Origin: Sanguinoderma infundibulare
Lineage: Eukaryota > Basidiomycota > Agaricomycetes > Polyporales > Polyporaceae
Length of the DNA: 64,000 nucleotides
Direction of reading: 5' to 3'
NCBI GenBank assembly: GCA_032821775.1
Contig: JAVLRN010000008.1
Span: 248,001 to 312,000, forward strand
Every line of letters starts with the position of its first letter. Position 1 is the stretch's first letter. Shown piece after piece: positions 43,556 through 54,837 of the stretch. The position numbers and the translations under genes are program-made. Under the pieces are notes generated by a model, which did no database searches, was not told where the DNA came from, and saw only the letters and a list, made by a program, of their open reading frames with translations.

Positions 43556-44446
43556 TTGTGTGGAATCCTTTGCCATGGAGGCAATTTTTTGCAATGTCGG
43601 ATATGGATTCCATAGGGTATCCATCGCAGCGGGCACTTTTGGTGATGAACTGGCTCCTAAGGATGGTGATCGGATGGGCTCGGTACAACATCCTGATATA
43701 TGACTACAGTGTTGGCCAACACCTCATTCTGGGTGACTCAGTACAAGGATTCGATGGACCTTCCCATGCAATTTACAGAGCCCCAAAAGCCTGGAAAGTT
43801 GTTTTGGCCCAACAATCCTGAGCCATATGGGTCAAAGCCTCCTTCAGACCAGGTATACGAACTGTCTAGCCATCTGGTGAATCACATGTCTGTTCATCAT
43901 TTATTTTCTCAGGCATGGAGCTGGCTGTGGTTGGAGGATGAAGAGATCAAAGACCATTTGACTGTGTCCTGTGCTCCCTCACCTGTAGTGCCTGACTGGT
44001 ATTGGGATGCATGGCCGTGGAGGAGCCCATTCAGCTGACTTCGTGTCCGGCAGCAAAGCATCTGGAGATCCACCACTGTTGGGAAACAGCCCCAGCGAGA
44101 GATGCGCTTACTATTACGCAAGACATGAGCAGTTGTAGTCGGACAGTCATCAGCATCAACATCAGTAATTCACATGAGTTCTAAACGTCTGGATACCTGG
44201 CGCTTAGGGTGCCTAAGAGGGTGAAAACACAGACATTAACCTACCGTCGGCTGCCCACCCTTCATGGTGCGATGGTTTAAAGTGCAGGAGGTATTATTGC
44301 TTTTGCACAACCATCTGGGAGCGTGCGGTCCATGCACGGGGACTGGAGAGCATGTCAGTGCTCGCACATTGACACACGGTGATGACCAGTATTGCTGATG
44401 ATGGCATCCATCGTGCACTGGTTTTGTTGTTGGAGGGTGTTTGTAG
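43556..44446 (+). CDS. 3' part of the frame split by Gypsy-1, and flank up to the copia element
   Basis: WNPLPWRQFFAMSDMDS to MVIGWARYNILIYDYS continues the frame that ends at 32,046. Further blocks in other frames, LFWPNNPEPYGSKPPSDQ and, after a possible intron, WSWLWLEDEEIKDHL and WYWDAWPWRSPFS, suggest a tryptophan-rich protein that I do not recognise. 44,040-44,446 has nothing recognisable and ends at the TGTAG duplication of the copia element. Confidence 0.35.
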
Positions 44447-44782
44447 TGTTGAGTATAGTGGGGATACCACTATGGGGTGCAGCTACATGCAGCAGTCACA
44501 CATACTTACCTGGCTAGAGAGGAGAGAGGCTTGTAGAGATAAGTGAGGAGAAGAGCAGGAAGAGCTGTTGCTATTAGGGTCAAATGTGGGCCGTATATAT
44601 ACTACATGGGGGACTGTATTAGTAAGAACTATACAGTACCAGACTGCACTGCCAGTACACAGGTATGTAGGCAGTGCATCACATAAAATGATCATGTGGA
44701 AGGCGGCTATACAGCGCCTGTGCCGATATCTGTGTATGCAGCTATGCCATGCAACACTGTGCATGGCTATGCGCATTCAACA
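44447..44782 (-). repeat. Copia 3' LTR
   Basis: 336 bp, termini TGTTGA/TCAACA. It is closely similar to the LTR at 61,538-63,404 (minus its insertion) and to the solo LTR at 14,958-15,317. Confidence 0.9.
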
Positions 44783-44794
44783 CTCCCCCTCGCT
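44783..44794 (-). promoter_or_regulatory. Copia polypurine tract
   Basis: On the minus strand AGCGAGGGGGAG immediately precedes the 3' LTR. Confidence 0.75.
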
Positions 44795-44885
44795 AAGTAC
44801 GCACTCACAAGTACGCAAGCAGATATGGCACTTTAAGCTGCCTTAGGGAAATGCAAGCCAAGATGGGAACGGAAGTGGTGGAACT

Positions 44886-46024
44886 TCACAGTGCCCAAAT
44901 TCTTGGTAAAAATATCAGCAGGATTGTTAGTCCCTTCGACATAGAATATGTCAGTGATGCCTCGATTATACACTTCTCAGATGTAATGGTAGCGGATGTC
45001 GATGTGCTTTGACCTTGCTTCTGTGACAGCATTTTGTCTGATATGTATGAAGCCTTGGTTATCTCCAGATAGCGGTACATGACCGAGGTTGTAGCCAAGT
45101 TCAGCAAGCAAGTTGTGAACCCAAACTATTTGGTGACTACAGTCACTCATTGCCATGTACTCAGCCTCAGTGGAGGAGAGAGCAATGGTCTTCTGTGCAT
45201 GTGAAATCCACGAGAATGCACAGTTTGCTAACTTCAGCATGAAGCCGGTTTGTGATCGTCGAGAGTGTGAGTCAGAAGCCCAATCACTGTCAGTTGCAGC
45301 AATTAAGCCAAGTTGAGAATTGCTGTTGTAAACCAAGGCATAGTTCTTGGTACCAATGAGGTAGCAGCAAATATGAAGTGCCTTGCTGAGGTGATCCTCA
45401 GTTGGATTTGCAGCATACTGTGCCAGTTTGGTTACAGCGAAAGCTATATCTGGTCTTGTACCCAGCATGAGGTAGAGTAGAGAACCAATAACTTTCTGAT
45501 ACCTGGAGCGAAGCTCTGGTGTAGCTTGTCCTGTGTTGGGTGCAGGTATATAACCCGCAGGGAGTGGAGTTGAAGATAGTCATGTGTTTGTCATGCCACA
45601 GCAGTCCAATACTTTCTCCAAGTATGTGCACTGATCTAAAAAGATCTTTCGGCCAATGTGAGTAATGTGCATGCACAAGAACTCTTTTGCATCACCGAGA
45701 TCGCGGCATTCCCATTTTTTCATGAAGCGAGCTTTGAGTAATGCTACAAGCTTCTTATCGCACCCACAGAAAAGTGCATTGTCAACATAGACAATTACAA
45801 CTACCATTGCACCATCGGAGTGACATTTGTAGATGTATAAACCTGCATCATTGGTGAGCCATTTGTAGCCCATCAACTTCATGGACTCAGACAAGGTGCA
45901 CCACCACACTAATCCTGCCTGTTTAAGTCTATATAGAGCATGCTTCAATCTGAAGACTTTGTGCTCAGAGCCAGGGATGCGAAATCCTTCTGGCTGCTTT
46001 AGATAGATCTCCTCGTCCAGCTTG
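44886..46024 (-). pseudogene. Copia reverse transcriptase (3' part) and RNase H
   Basis: The minus strand reads LDEEIYLKQPEGFRIPGSE, ALYRLKQAGLVWW, VVIVYVDNALFCG, then, after a TAG, VIGSLLYLMLGTRPDIAFAV, TDSDWASDSHSRRSQTGF, LSSTEAEYMAMSDCS and NPADIFTKNLGTVKFHHF. The YVDD box is YVDN, so a catalytic Asp is lost. RNase H motifs (TDSDWA, STEAEY) are intact. The 5' part of the same gene lies on the other side of Gypsy-2 at 56,285-57,158. Confidence 0.88.
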
Positions 46025-46029
46025 CCATA

Positions 46030-46637
46030 TGTTACATCTCAATACTTGTAGACCTATACAAGTATTAACACATTCTTAGACTAGGCTTAGACTTGTCAAA
46101 GTAAAGCTTAGAGTGACTTTATAGTCAGCAGACTATAGAGATGGGATGTTATACAACTGGTGTATAAAACAGAAGACTGAAAACTGGGGGTCACTACTAA
46201 GGCGTTGCCCCTTATATACATGTCTGAATGCTGCGCTCTGTGCAGCTTAATAGACTATGGACTGTGGACTGCGGACTACGGACTGTGGACTATGGACTAT
46301 GGACTATGGACTACAGACTATGGACTATAGAACGAGTCATAACGAGTCATTACTGCGGACTGTGGAAAAGGGTCATAGGAAGTACTAGATATGTCCGAAG
46401 GAGCTGTAAGCATAGAAAACGTGCAGACACAAAGGTACTGTGTCCATACAGTCGCATGACTGCTGTGTCTGCATGGATGCAAGGGTAGTGTGTCTGCACA
46501 GTCGCAAGGGTAGAGTGTCTGCGCAGGTGTATAAAAGCTATGGTTGCATGGGAACATGAGTGCTGTGTCTGCACAGTTGCCTGCGAGTATAAGTATGTGA
46601 AAGAAAAAGATAGTCCCCTTAGACCGGCATTGTAACA
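46030..46637 (-). repeat. Gypsy-2 3' LTR with 7-bp minisatellite
   Basis: 608 bp. Positions 46,253-46,335 are about ten to eleven copies of GGACTAT/GGACTGT/GGACTGC-type 7-mers. A second, about 25-bp, repetitive stretch (CACAAGGGTAGTGTGTC type) lies at 46,430-46,530. A purine tract (GACAGGAGAGGGAGC on the minus strand) abuts it at 46,641-46,655. Confidence 0.9.
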
Positions 46638-46738
46638 TCAGCTCCCTCTCCTGTCAAGGTCGTCCTGACCTTGGATTCTCCTGTGTCTGGAAATAGGCCT
46701 TCCATCCCGATAGGGATAGTGAGCATGACTGAGGCCTG

Positions 46739-47740
46739 TCAGACCACGGAGGCTACTCCCATCCAGAGCCCTGTCCCATAGCTCATGACATATAGGTCGA
46801 TTGCAAAGTGGTAGAAGATATGGAGGGGAATTTCGCATCTAACATTGTTCCAGACAGGCAGCTTCTCGACTGGTTCTCCTATAGCCTGCAAGTATGGGAT
46901 GTTGTGCTCGACGATCCCTTCAACCATCTTCATCAAGGAAAGGTTAAGGAACTTGGCGACAGCATCTTCAACATGAAGGATGCCCCTCCACAACCTAGGC
47001 TCGTCGATGTCTGGCATGGCCAACCAGAGATGGTCTCGAGTGAGGTCTCAGGAGCACTCGACTGGGAAGTCATCCTCGTGGACTAGGATGAAGTTGATCG
47101 GACTGGTGATGTACATGAGCCTGAAAGGGGATGGAGCCATTCCTAGACATGGTATGGGTGGTGGAGTAGGTGAAGGTGGTGGAGTTGGGGGAGTGGGAAC
47201 TGCTTCAATGAACAGCTGTTCCAGCATGTCATCGATGGAGGAAAGGGAGAAGGTCTCGAGCTCTGGAAGGTCATTGTCATTGTCATCAACCTGATACCCT
47301 GTGGAGGCAGGGCTTGCATGGTCAGGATATACAAGGTTATAACCATTGCTGGACCCAGTGGTGGTTGATAATGCTACTGCCATGTCCACCAGCAACGTCA
47401 GGGTATTGAATGGATTGACATGCGCGATGGAGGGTACGGTCGTGGGTGGTGCTGGTGGGAGTATATTCTCCTTGTCTGAGTCGTTTGCTGACTCTTCATC
47501 CCATGGGGTCCAGCTAGGGGTTCCCCAAGATGAAGGGGACAATGGAGGGTTTTCCATCGACATGTCATCCATCTGTTCCCAGGCTGTGGCACTGGGGCCT
47601 TCATGAAACTGAATGGAGTAGTCATTGACTCTGGATGGCCCAGGATTTGTCTGGTAATGGAAAGTGTAAACATGCTGTGTCTGGGTAGGGAGGAGATCCG
47701 ACAGCATGTGGGCCATCTGACTCATGGCGAGGTGCTCCAT
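46739..47740 (-). CDS. Extra frame(s) in Gypsy-2 downstream of integrase, unrecognised
   Basis: Frame one (47,740-47,048, 230 residues) starts MEHLAMSQMAHMLSDLLP. It is Pro/Thr/Ser/Asp-rich with WGTPSWTPWDEESANDSDKE, a PTPPTPPPSPTPPP run and MLEQLFIEAVP, and looks disordered and acidic. Frame two (47,023-46,739) encodes RLWRGILHVEDAVAKFLNLS and LPVWNNVRCEIPLHIFYHFA, possibly the same protein after a shift. No known domain. Such a gene is not part of the standard gag-pol set. Confidence 0.4.
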
Positions 47741-48705
47741 GAGCCAGTCAGCTGTGTTGATGATGCTGCCATGCGCGGTGATTGCCAGATGCTGAGCTCA
47801 TTTCTTCTCTGAGGCCAGACCTCCAGACTTGTGGATATACAAAGCAAGCTTCATATAGATTGGTGCGAGCTCCGTCAGAGCTCAATAAACACTAATATGT
47901 AGTCCAGTGTGCCATATATTATGGGTATGGGCACGTACCTGGTCATGGAGGTCTGGGTGTGTGAGGACCCATCCGATCCTGTCAGAGAGGGTCCCATCTG
48001 GGGCAATTGATGCAAGGGGTCATGGAAGGTGATTGTAGTTGATGATTGGTTGATCATGAATGAACTTGGATGGCCTTTTGCATGCTATGCAGTGTGTTGT
48101 ACCCTAGGCTGCTTTGGCTGATGGGTCCTTGGTTGTGGTGAGAGTTGGTCTTGTTCTTCAAAGTACGAGGCATGGTGAGTTGTGAGTGGAATGTGGGTGA
48201 TGGTGTGAGTGATCAAGTGGTGAAGGGGATGAAAGATAGTGTTTCTGTCCCCTCATCTTTATACTTTTTATATGGTTGAGGTGTGATTTCTTGTTTGACC
48301 AGATTAGTCAAAAATGAGGAGCAAGGTTATGGCTACTCTATCTCTTGTCAAAATGAGTTGAGAATGGGGGGAAAGGCTATGGCAAGTCTATCTCCATCCA
48401 TATTTGTCTAAACTGAGGGAAAAGGTTATGGCAACCCTATCCCTTGTTCATGATTGGTGGTGTCATTGGCCACTTTTATGATCCTTATTCATTTGTTGTT
48501 GTATGACAGTTGAATGTAGGCTTATGGCAGTGGTGAAATTGGTTTTGTAAAAGAAAAATGAAATCCTGTGCTAGCATGTCATGTCTGTGTTACTATCTCT
48601 CCCTCCTTTTAAAGTTATCCTGACCTTACCGCTTTTGCTCATCGTGGGGAGGATGAATGCCCTTTGGGGCCACTAACACATACCCTGATTGGTACAGTTC
48701 ACGTG
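47741..48705. other. Gypsy-2 non-coding stretch between extra frames
   Basis: No frame over about 60 codons is recognisable. 48,290-48,470 contains repeated AAAATGAGxxxAAAGGTTATGGC-like segments (three loose copies at about 48,310, 48,350 and 48,410). Possibly an internal promoter or decayed coding sequence. Confidence 0.35.
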
Positions 48706-49195
48706 CTAGTTAGTAGGCGGGGTGCATCGATGCTTGCGAGGTTTGTTGTTGACTTTCCCATGCTTGCATTTGCACAGCTTGCACAAAAGGTGTTGTGGGA
48801 TGTCGATGTGCCTGGGGTCCGCACTGTTCTCCTGGAGGCATCGCAACTGGCAATGCTCACAGTTGCACCTGTCATCTTTGATCCACTTGGCATACAGGTC
48901 TTTGAGCTCGGGGTATTGAGGATCTGTCATAAAATGGAAGTAGATGAGGGGGTACTCGTCCTGGATGCACTGCATAACTTCTATGATGACATGTGCTGGC
49001 TTGTGCTGTCAGATGTGACCAAACGCTTGGCTATTGTGGAAATGATTGGCGCTGAAATGAAACCAAGCGCCTTCATGGCACTTACAATCAGTGATGGTGA
49101 GGATGTGCAGTGGTGGCAGAATGATGGCCTGGATGGTTTCAGATGTGAGGGCTTCAAAAGTCACCGGTGGGATGATGTGCTGGACTATTGCTAAT
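48706..49195 (-). pseudogene. Cys/His-rich frame in Gypsy-2 after the chromodomain
   Basis: On the minus strand IIPPVTFEALTSETIQAI and CKCHEGAWFHFSANHFHNSQ are followed by a TAG and VMQCIQDEYPLIYFHF. Then comes a cluster CNCEHCQLRCLQ and CKLCKCKHGK ending in TGA-like stops. The spacing of Cys pairs suggests a zinc-binding module. Family unknown. Confidence 0.4.
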
Positions 49196-49199
49196 GTGT

Positions 49200-49560
49200 G
49201 AGATGTGAGTGTTTATCAGAGGTGGTGTCATTTTTATAAGCATTGAGAAATTTGGGAGCATTCTTAAGATGTGTTTCTGGTTCCCAATGCTTGAGAATTG
49301 TAGTGACCTCATGCTCCTCTTCTCCTTCTATTATCTCCAGTGGAGGCTTCAAATAGCTGGGCCCATGTTCTCTTGTTGTTTGGTATGGAGTTAGAAGTCC
49401 TGCATGGAAGACAGGATGAATTCGCTTTCATGACTTGGAAATGTTGAGTTTGAATGCCACCAGATTGATGACTTCTGCAATGGTAAAGGGTCCGTGTCAT
49501 TTGGGAGCCATCTTCCAATATGGGTAAGGAAGTTTGAGGTTGGTGGCTTCGAGAAGCACT
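49200..49560 (-). pseudogene. Gypsy-2 C-terminal region with internally deleted chromodomain
   Basis: The minus strand reads HPVFHAGLLTPYQTT, SYLKPPLEIIEGEEEHEVTT, then directly ILKHWEPETHLKNAPKFLNAY. A normal chromodomain has about 20-25 residues (including the aromatic VKWKGY strand) between the IL motif and WEP. These are missing, while the flanking parts are in frame. The module usually targets integration to marked chromatin. Confidence 0.6.
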
Positions 49561-50639
49561 TTATCTCCTTTCTTAAATTGTATTGGTTTTCCTGAGAACC
49601 TTCGGGCCATTGCTATGGCAGCCTGTTCGTGTGCCACTATGGTGTTTTCTCGATTCTTATGTAATTCTTTGAGGCATTCTTCTGTGCTAGGGTGCTTTAG
49701 GTTCGTTTGGACTATCCCTGCAGCCTGGGGTTGATATCCATAAAAGAGTTCAAACAGCGATTTTCTTGTAACCGAATGGACTCGCTGATTGTGTGTGAAC
49801 TCGAAAGCAGGTAACTGGTCTGCCCAACTCTCTGAATTGTTTGTACAATATATTCAAAGGCCCAGATCGATTTTTTGATTTACTTGCTCAGTTTGACCAT
49901 CAGTCTGAGGATGGTAAGCTGTGCTGAGCACCATTTCGATCCCTAGAGCCTGATGGAGTTTCTAACATGCCTTTGCTTTGAATTGTGGTCCTCTATCCAA
50001 AATGATTTTAGTGGGAAATCCGAAGCGGCTGAAGACATCCTTTCATAGAAGTTTAGAGGCTCCTATGGCTGTAATCTCCTTCATGCATGGTGACATTACT
50101 GCCGCTTTGGTGATGTCATGGTCGACAATGACTTGAATCGCATTGTATCCTTCCTCCATTTTTGGAAGGTCTGTGATGTAGTCGATGGTGATAGTTTGAA
50201 ATGGCCTTGTGTCTCCACTGTGTGATATCAGCATTAATGGCAGCTTTGTTGGATGCATGTTAACTTTGGATACTTGACAAGTTGCGCATCCCTTGACATA
50301 TTATGTGATGAATGTTCTTATTTCAGGCCATATGAATTCTTGTCGTACAAGGTCAAGTGTTTTTTGGATTCCTGGATGTCCCATGACAACTGGTTCATGA
50401 TACATTCTGACGATTTCTCTTTTCAGAGTTTCATCAGGTGGTATGTAAACTTGGTCTTTGTAGAGCAGAATTCCTTCGTCATCACTCCAATCTTCTGGTT
50501 TTCTAAAGTCTGGCCTTTGAATAGCCTTGCCTTTGCTGGTGATGAAATTAACCAGTATTGAATCATGTGCCTTGGTACTTTGGATATGTTCTCGGAGTTT
50601 CACATTAACTGCTTTGGTGAACAGTTCCTCTCCTAGCAT
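49561..50639 (-). pseudogene. Gypsy-2 integrase
   Basis: Zinc-binding HHCC (HEPVVMGHPGIQKTL, CATCQ), catalytic Asp in ITIDYITDLP, second Asp in IILDRGPQF and Glu in DGQTEQVNQ are all visible on the minus strand. Stops interrupt it near 50,300, 50,045 and 49,965. Confidence 0.8.
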
Positions 50640-50768
50640 GACAATGTCTTTGTTATCATCATTTCCCTCATCATGGCCTGTTCTTCTGGACAGGGCATCT
50701 GCTTGTGTGAGGGTGTTGCCTGGGTGATGTGATATTTTAAAATTGAAGTCAGCTAGGAATAGGTATCA

Positions 50769-52277
50769 TCAGGCCTGTCTCTGGTTGAGTTTGTGAGCAT
50801 GTCGGAAGAATGTGAGGTTCTTATGATCGGTGATTATTTCTAATGGAGTTGTTGCTCCTTGTAGTAAATGTCGCCATGCTTCAAGTGCTCGAATGATAGC
50901 AAGAAGTTCTCGATCATAAATTTGATAGTTGCATTCTGCTCCTGTGAAGGATTTTGAAAGGAATGCACATGGGTGCCAGAGATTGTCTGGTCCCTTCTGC
51001 CTGAGGATCGCTCCTGATGCATATTTGGATGTATCACATTCAATTTGGAATAGTTTTGTTGGATCGGCAATTTTCAGGATGGGTTCCTTTATAAATTCTT
51101 CTTTAAGTTTGTTGAACACCTTCTCACATTCGGTTGTCCATTGGAATGTAGTGGCTTTGTGTGTGAGTTCCCTCAGAGGTCGTACAATGTCTGAAAACCC
51201 CTAGATCCATCATCTGTAGAAGTTTTCAAAGCCTAGGAAGGCTTGAGTTTGCTTGACGGTTATAGGGGCTTGCCATTCCTGAATAGCCTTGAGCTTGACA
51301 GGGTCCATGGCTATTTCTCCTGGCCAAATAACTGCCCCAAGATATTCGACTTCTGTAACATCAAACTTGCATTTTTCTGCCTTGAAGAACAAGTCATGTT
51401 CCTGTAATCGCTGCAGAATTCGGCATGTTCGAATGTGGTGTTCCTCCTTATTGGTTGAAAAGATTAGGATGTCATCCATATAGATGACAACCCATCCTTT
51501 GAGGAGCATATCTCGAAAGATATGGTTCATCATACTTTGAAATGTGGCTGGTGCATTGCACAGTCCAAAGAACATGACAGTGGGTTCAAATAACCCTATT
51601 GACATGATAAATGTGGCCTTCCACTGGTCTCCCTTCTTGATCCATACGTTATTGTATCCTGCCCATACCTCAAGTTTGGTGAATATCTTGGCACCTTGAA
51701 GCCTGTCGATGATATCACCAATGAGAGGGAGTGGGTAAGCATTCTTCACTGTTCCATCGTTTAATGAATGATAGTCCTGCACAGGTCACAAACTGCCATC
51801 TTTTTTGGTCACAAAAAAGAATGGTGATGCTAAGGGTGATGTCGACTCTCGGATATAACCTTTTTCCAGATTTTCGGTGATGAACTTCTTGAGTTCATCT
51901 CTTTCCGAGAGTGTTAAAGAATAGATCTTTCCCCAATTGTTTTTTGCATTTGAGTCAAAATCCTTCTTGAATTCGATTGCATGGTCCCATGGATGAGATG
52001 GAGGGAATTGTTCTGCTGCCTTCTTTTCAAAGACTGTTTGAAATTCCTGAGTGTAGTCTGATAGGAGCTCGTCTAATGTTTTCTCCTTTTGGTCTTTCTT
52101 TGCAGCAATGGCGATCTCAGTCGACTTGTTGATTTGTCGGAGATGAGTTGCTTCCTCCAACAATTGTCCTAAGACTTTTGACGGATTGTGTGGTAGCCAC
52201 TCGTCATCATCTGGATCATTTTTTACTGTTTTGGTATATGAAAGGACCAAATCTGGACTATGTTCAGGGATAGGCAT
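50769..52277 (-). pseudogene. Gypsy-2 reverse transcriptase and RNase H
   Basis: The minus strand shows RESTSPLASPFFFVTKKDGS, a TGA, then QDYHSLNDGTVKNAYPLPLI, AKIFTKLEVWAGYNN, GLCNAPATFQSMMN, VVIYMDDILIF, and RNase H blocks FQIECDTSKYASGAIL and YDRELLAIIRALEAWRH. The first catalytic Asp position (usually KLDLRxGYNN) is Glu with the next residues changed; YMDD is intact. A stop near 51,207 separates reverse transcriptase from RNase H. Confidence 0.85.
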
Positions 52278-52607
52278 TCTCTATAATGTGCCTGATGGGG
52301 CTTCATGTGTGTCTTGATATTTTTGAACAGCTTGTTATTCCTTGATCACTTTCGGACTAAAAGTGACTCATCCTGTTCTCCAATTGATTGCAGGGTTGTA
52401 CCATCTTATCTATGGTATTTCAAAGATCAACTTGTCTCGTTCGATGTCAGCCACATACCAGTTGGTAGGCAGCTTTTGTCCCCAGAGTATGAAGCTTCCT
52501 TTGATGCAGTGGGTAATTTGACCCTGCTTGTTAATGCTGTCATCTGCATTCCTGAATGTAAGCAGTTTGGGCAGTCAAACGGTAGAGAGTTTGTACTGTT
52601 CAACTAG

Positions 52608-52793
52608 TCATTTGTTGACAATGACTGTATCTGTGCCTGTGTCTAGTAGACCTTTGACTTCAATGGCAATACCTCCAACTTTGATATAACCAGGCAACAG
52701 GAGTGCTTGTCTCCTTCGTATTGTATTGGTTGTAATGGTTATATGAATATCAGAGTCTTTAGGCAAGTCAGGCGTTAGGTTGCATGGACACAT
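52608..52793 (-). pseudogene. Gypsy-2 protease
   Basis: Contains VKGLLDTGTDTVIVNK, the aspartic protease active site (DTG), ending at a TAG. Upstream is ALLLPGYIKVGGIAIE, the usual strand before the active site. Confidence 0.7.
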
Positions 52794-53009
52794 GAATGCT
52801 GTGTCTGCACTGTTATCTGCTTGCCAGTCTAAAAATCCATTGCAAAGTCCATGGAGTCTAGGTCTACTTCTAATACATCAATATGGATGTCCTCTTCATT
52901 TTTCTCAGTGTCCATTTCACTTGCACTGTTTATTCCCTCCTCTCCATAAGAGCTTCCTTGTTCCTTGGCTATCTGTCAAATTCATCGACCTCTCTTCTGA
53001 TTTGACTTC

Positions 53010-54742
53010 CTTTGGTTCAATCTATTTGGGCAGTTCCTTGCCTGATGTTCTGACTTCCTACAGAAAAAGCATGCTCCTAACTTCATTAGTTCTACACATT
53101 CTTCTGTGGTAAGCTTGTTTACACCCATTAATCCTTCTTTGGTGAGTTCCTGAATATCAGTTCATCCTGTCCAAACTTTGGCACCACGAGGGCAGATGTT
53201 GCGCCTTCTTCCTTGACTTTCATCAAGTTGTTGATTTACTCAAGAGGCTTGATCGATTTCGAGTGCTCTTGCCATCCATTCCACAATATTGGTGGATTGT
53301 GGGAATGAGTATGAGATGCGAGTTTGCATCCAAGAGGGTAACACTCCTTGATAATATGCTAGTTGTGCGACTGGATCATACACTCTGCTGGTATATGTCA
53401 GATGCATGAACTTGCCATTGAAGTCATGGCATGATGCGAAGTTGCTATACTTGAGTCGAGCAAGCTCCAGGAGTGCATTGTCTACCTCGTTGATTGATGC
53501 AAAGGCCGATTGAAATTCTCTTTCAAAGTTAATCCATTGCCCAAACCCTTGTGTGGTTCCATTGAGCAATATTTCTCAGGACTGTTTAATAATAACTGAC
53601 TTCCAGTATTGCACAGTCCCTCCCTCCATGTATGATAGGGCTGTTGCAATTTGGACTTTTTCCTTGGAGAAGTCATTGGATCTTCCTTCAAAGAGTAGAT
53701 AGAGTTGATTAAGAAATTCTTCTGTTTTTGTGCGATCTCCATCAAAAATAGTAGGCTCCTTGATTTTTCCTTTTACCGACACTCTTGCAGAAATGGGGAT
53801 TGCAGGTTGCTGTGCCCCAAAGCCTGGTCCTCCAGATGGTCCTCCTCTGGGTGGCCCTCCTCCAGATGGCCCTCCTCTGGGTGGTCCTCCTCCAGGTGGT
53901 CCTCCTCCTCCCGATGGTCCACCTGTAGGTTCTCTGCTGAAGAGGATTCCGCCTGGGTATGTTCTGAAAGAGGTTGGATAACCTCCTCCTCCCTGATAGG
54001 TTCCAGAAAACCTCATTTGTGAAAATGTTGTACCATATGCTGAACTGACTGACTCGAAAGGTCCTGTTGGCTGATCGACTGCAAATGACAGCTGTGCTCT
54101 CGGTACAATACCTTGGTCAGTAGCTTGTTCAGTCACAACATTTCCTTCTGTGAACACTCCCTGGGTATATGTTTCAGGGTCTTGTGTGTGTGTTGCAGAC
54201 ATTGTAGGTCTGTGTACTGTGCTGTCCATGTTGTCTTCACTGTCTGTGTTACTATTGTTGTCAGGGTCTGATGCTACCTCTTTTCCTTTACCACTAATTG
54301 TAGTTAGTATGGGATCAAAGGTCTAATATCCTTCTGGGTAGATATCTGCTGGTTCATCCACTGGTTTGCTTCCAACAATAGTGGGTTCTGGCTGATCTAC
54401 TACTTGACTCATTTGGCTTTTAGGACTCTGTGCACTTATCGAAGTAGCACGTATTGTTGGTGTGCTGAGTCATGAGCTAGGTTTTAGGACTTTGCTCAAT
54501 GGTATAATCGCTGGCTGTTTTGCATGTACTTTGAGAATGTCTCTCTCCTGTGTACTAAGGGTAATGAGATATCCTTCTTGTAATTTCCACTTGTCAGGTG
54601 CTGGGTGATATCGAATTGGACACCTTGCATGTGTGCAACTTATCCACCTGCTTTTCTGTGAGTTGTAATGTATATCTCTTGCTTGGTCGATCGAGTATGT
54701 GTGTTGATATCCTTTGCAAGAAAGCTTTGGCTGTGGGCCCAT
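53010..54742 (-). pseudogene. Gypsy-2 gag with Gly/Pro repeat and zinc knuckle
   Basis: The N-terminal part contains CKGYQHTYSIDQARDIH and ISCTHARCPIRYHPAPDKW, a Cys/His-rich module. After stops, a 217-codon frame (54,229-53,579) includes a Gly/Pro/Ser repeat (53,818-53,935) of the GGPPRGGPS type. The retrotransposon gag fold follows (FDGDRTKTEEFLNQLYLLFE; YTSRVYDPVAQLAYYQGVLP). The CX2CX4HX4C knuckle CFFCRKSEHQARNC is near 53,040. Multiple stops are present. Confidence 0.75.
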
Positions 54743-54837
54743 CTACTTGTTTCAAATACAAAGATATTGATTGTGGAGTTTTTGCACATGCAAAAAACTT
54801 TCGATTTGTTGAACTTCGTGTTCAAAGGAAGGGTTGA

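Noticed and set aside
44483..44776. Conserved 97-residue protein repeated at 44.5 and 63.1 kb and partly at 15.0 kb
   Set aside because: The repeated frame lies wholly inside the copia LTR; similarity is due to LTR identity, not coding selection.
46253..46335. CRISPR-like short repeat array
   Set aside because: The units are 7 bp without spacers, inside a retrotransposon LTR of a eukaryote.
46318..46638. Cys/His-rich frame with CNHSF/CDCADT repeats
   Set aside because: It lies in the Gypsy-2 LTR over its 25-bp repeat, so the apparent motif periodicity comes from the tandem DNA repeat.
53730..53981. Plus-strand Pro/Gly-rich frame
   Set aside because: Antisense reading of the Gypsy-2 gag Gly/Pro repeat.
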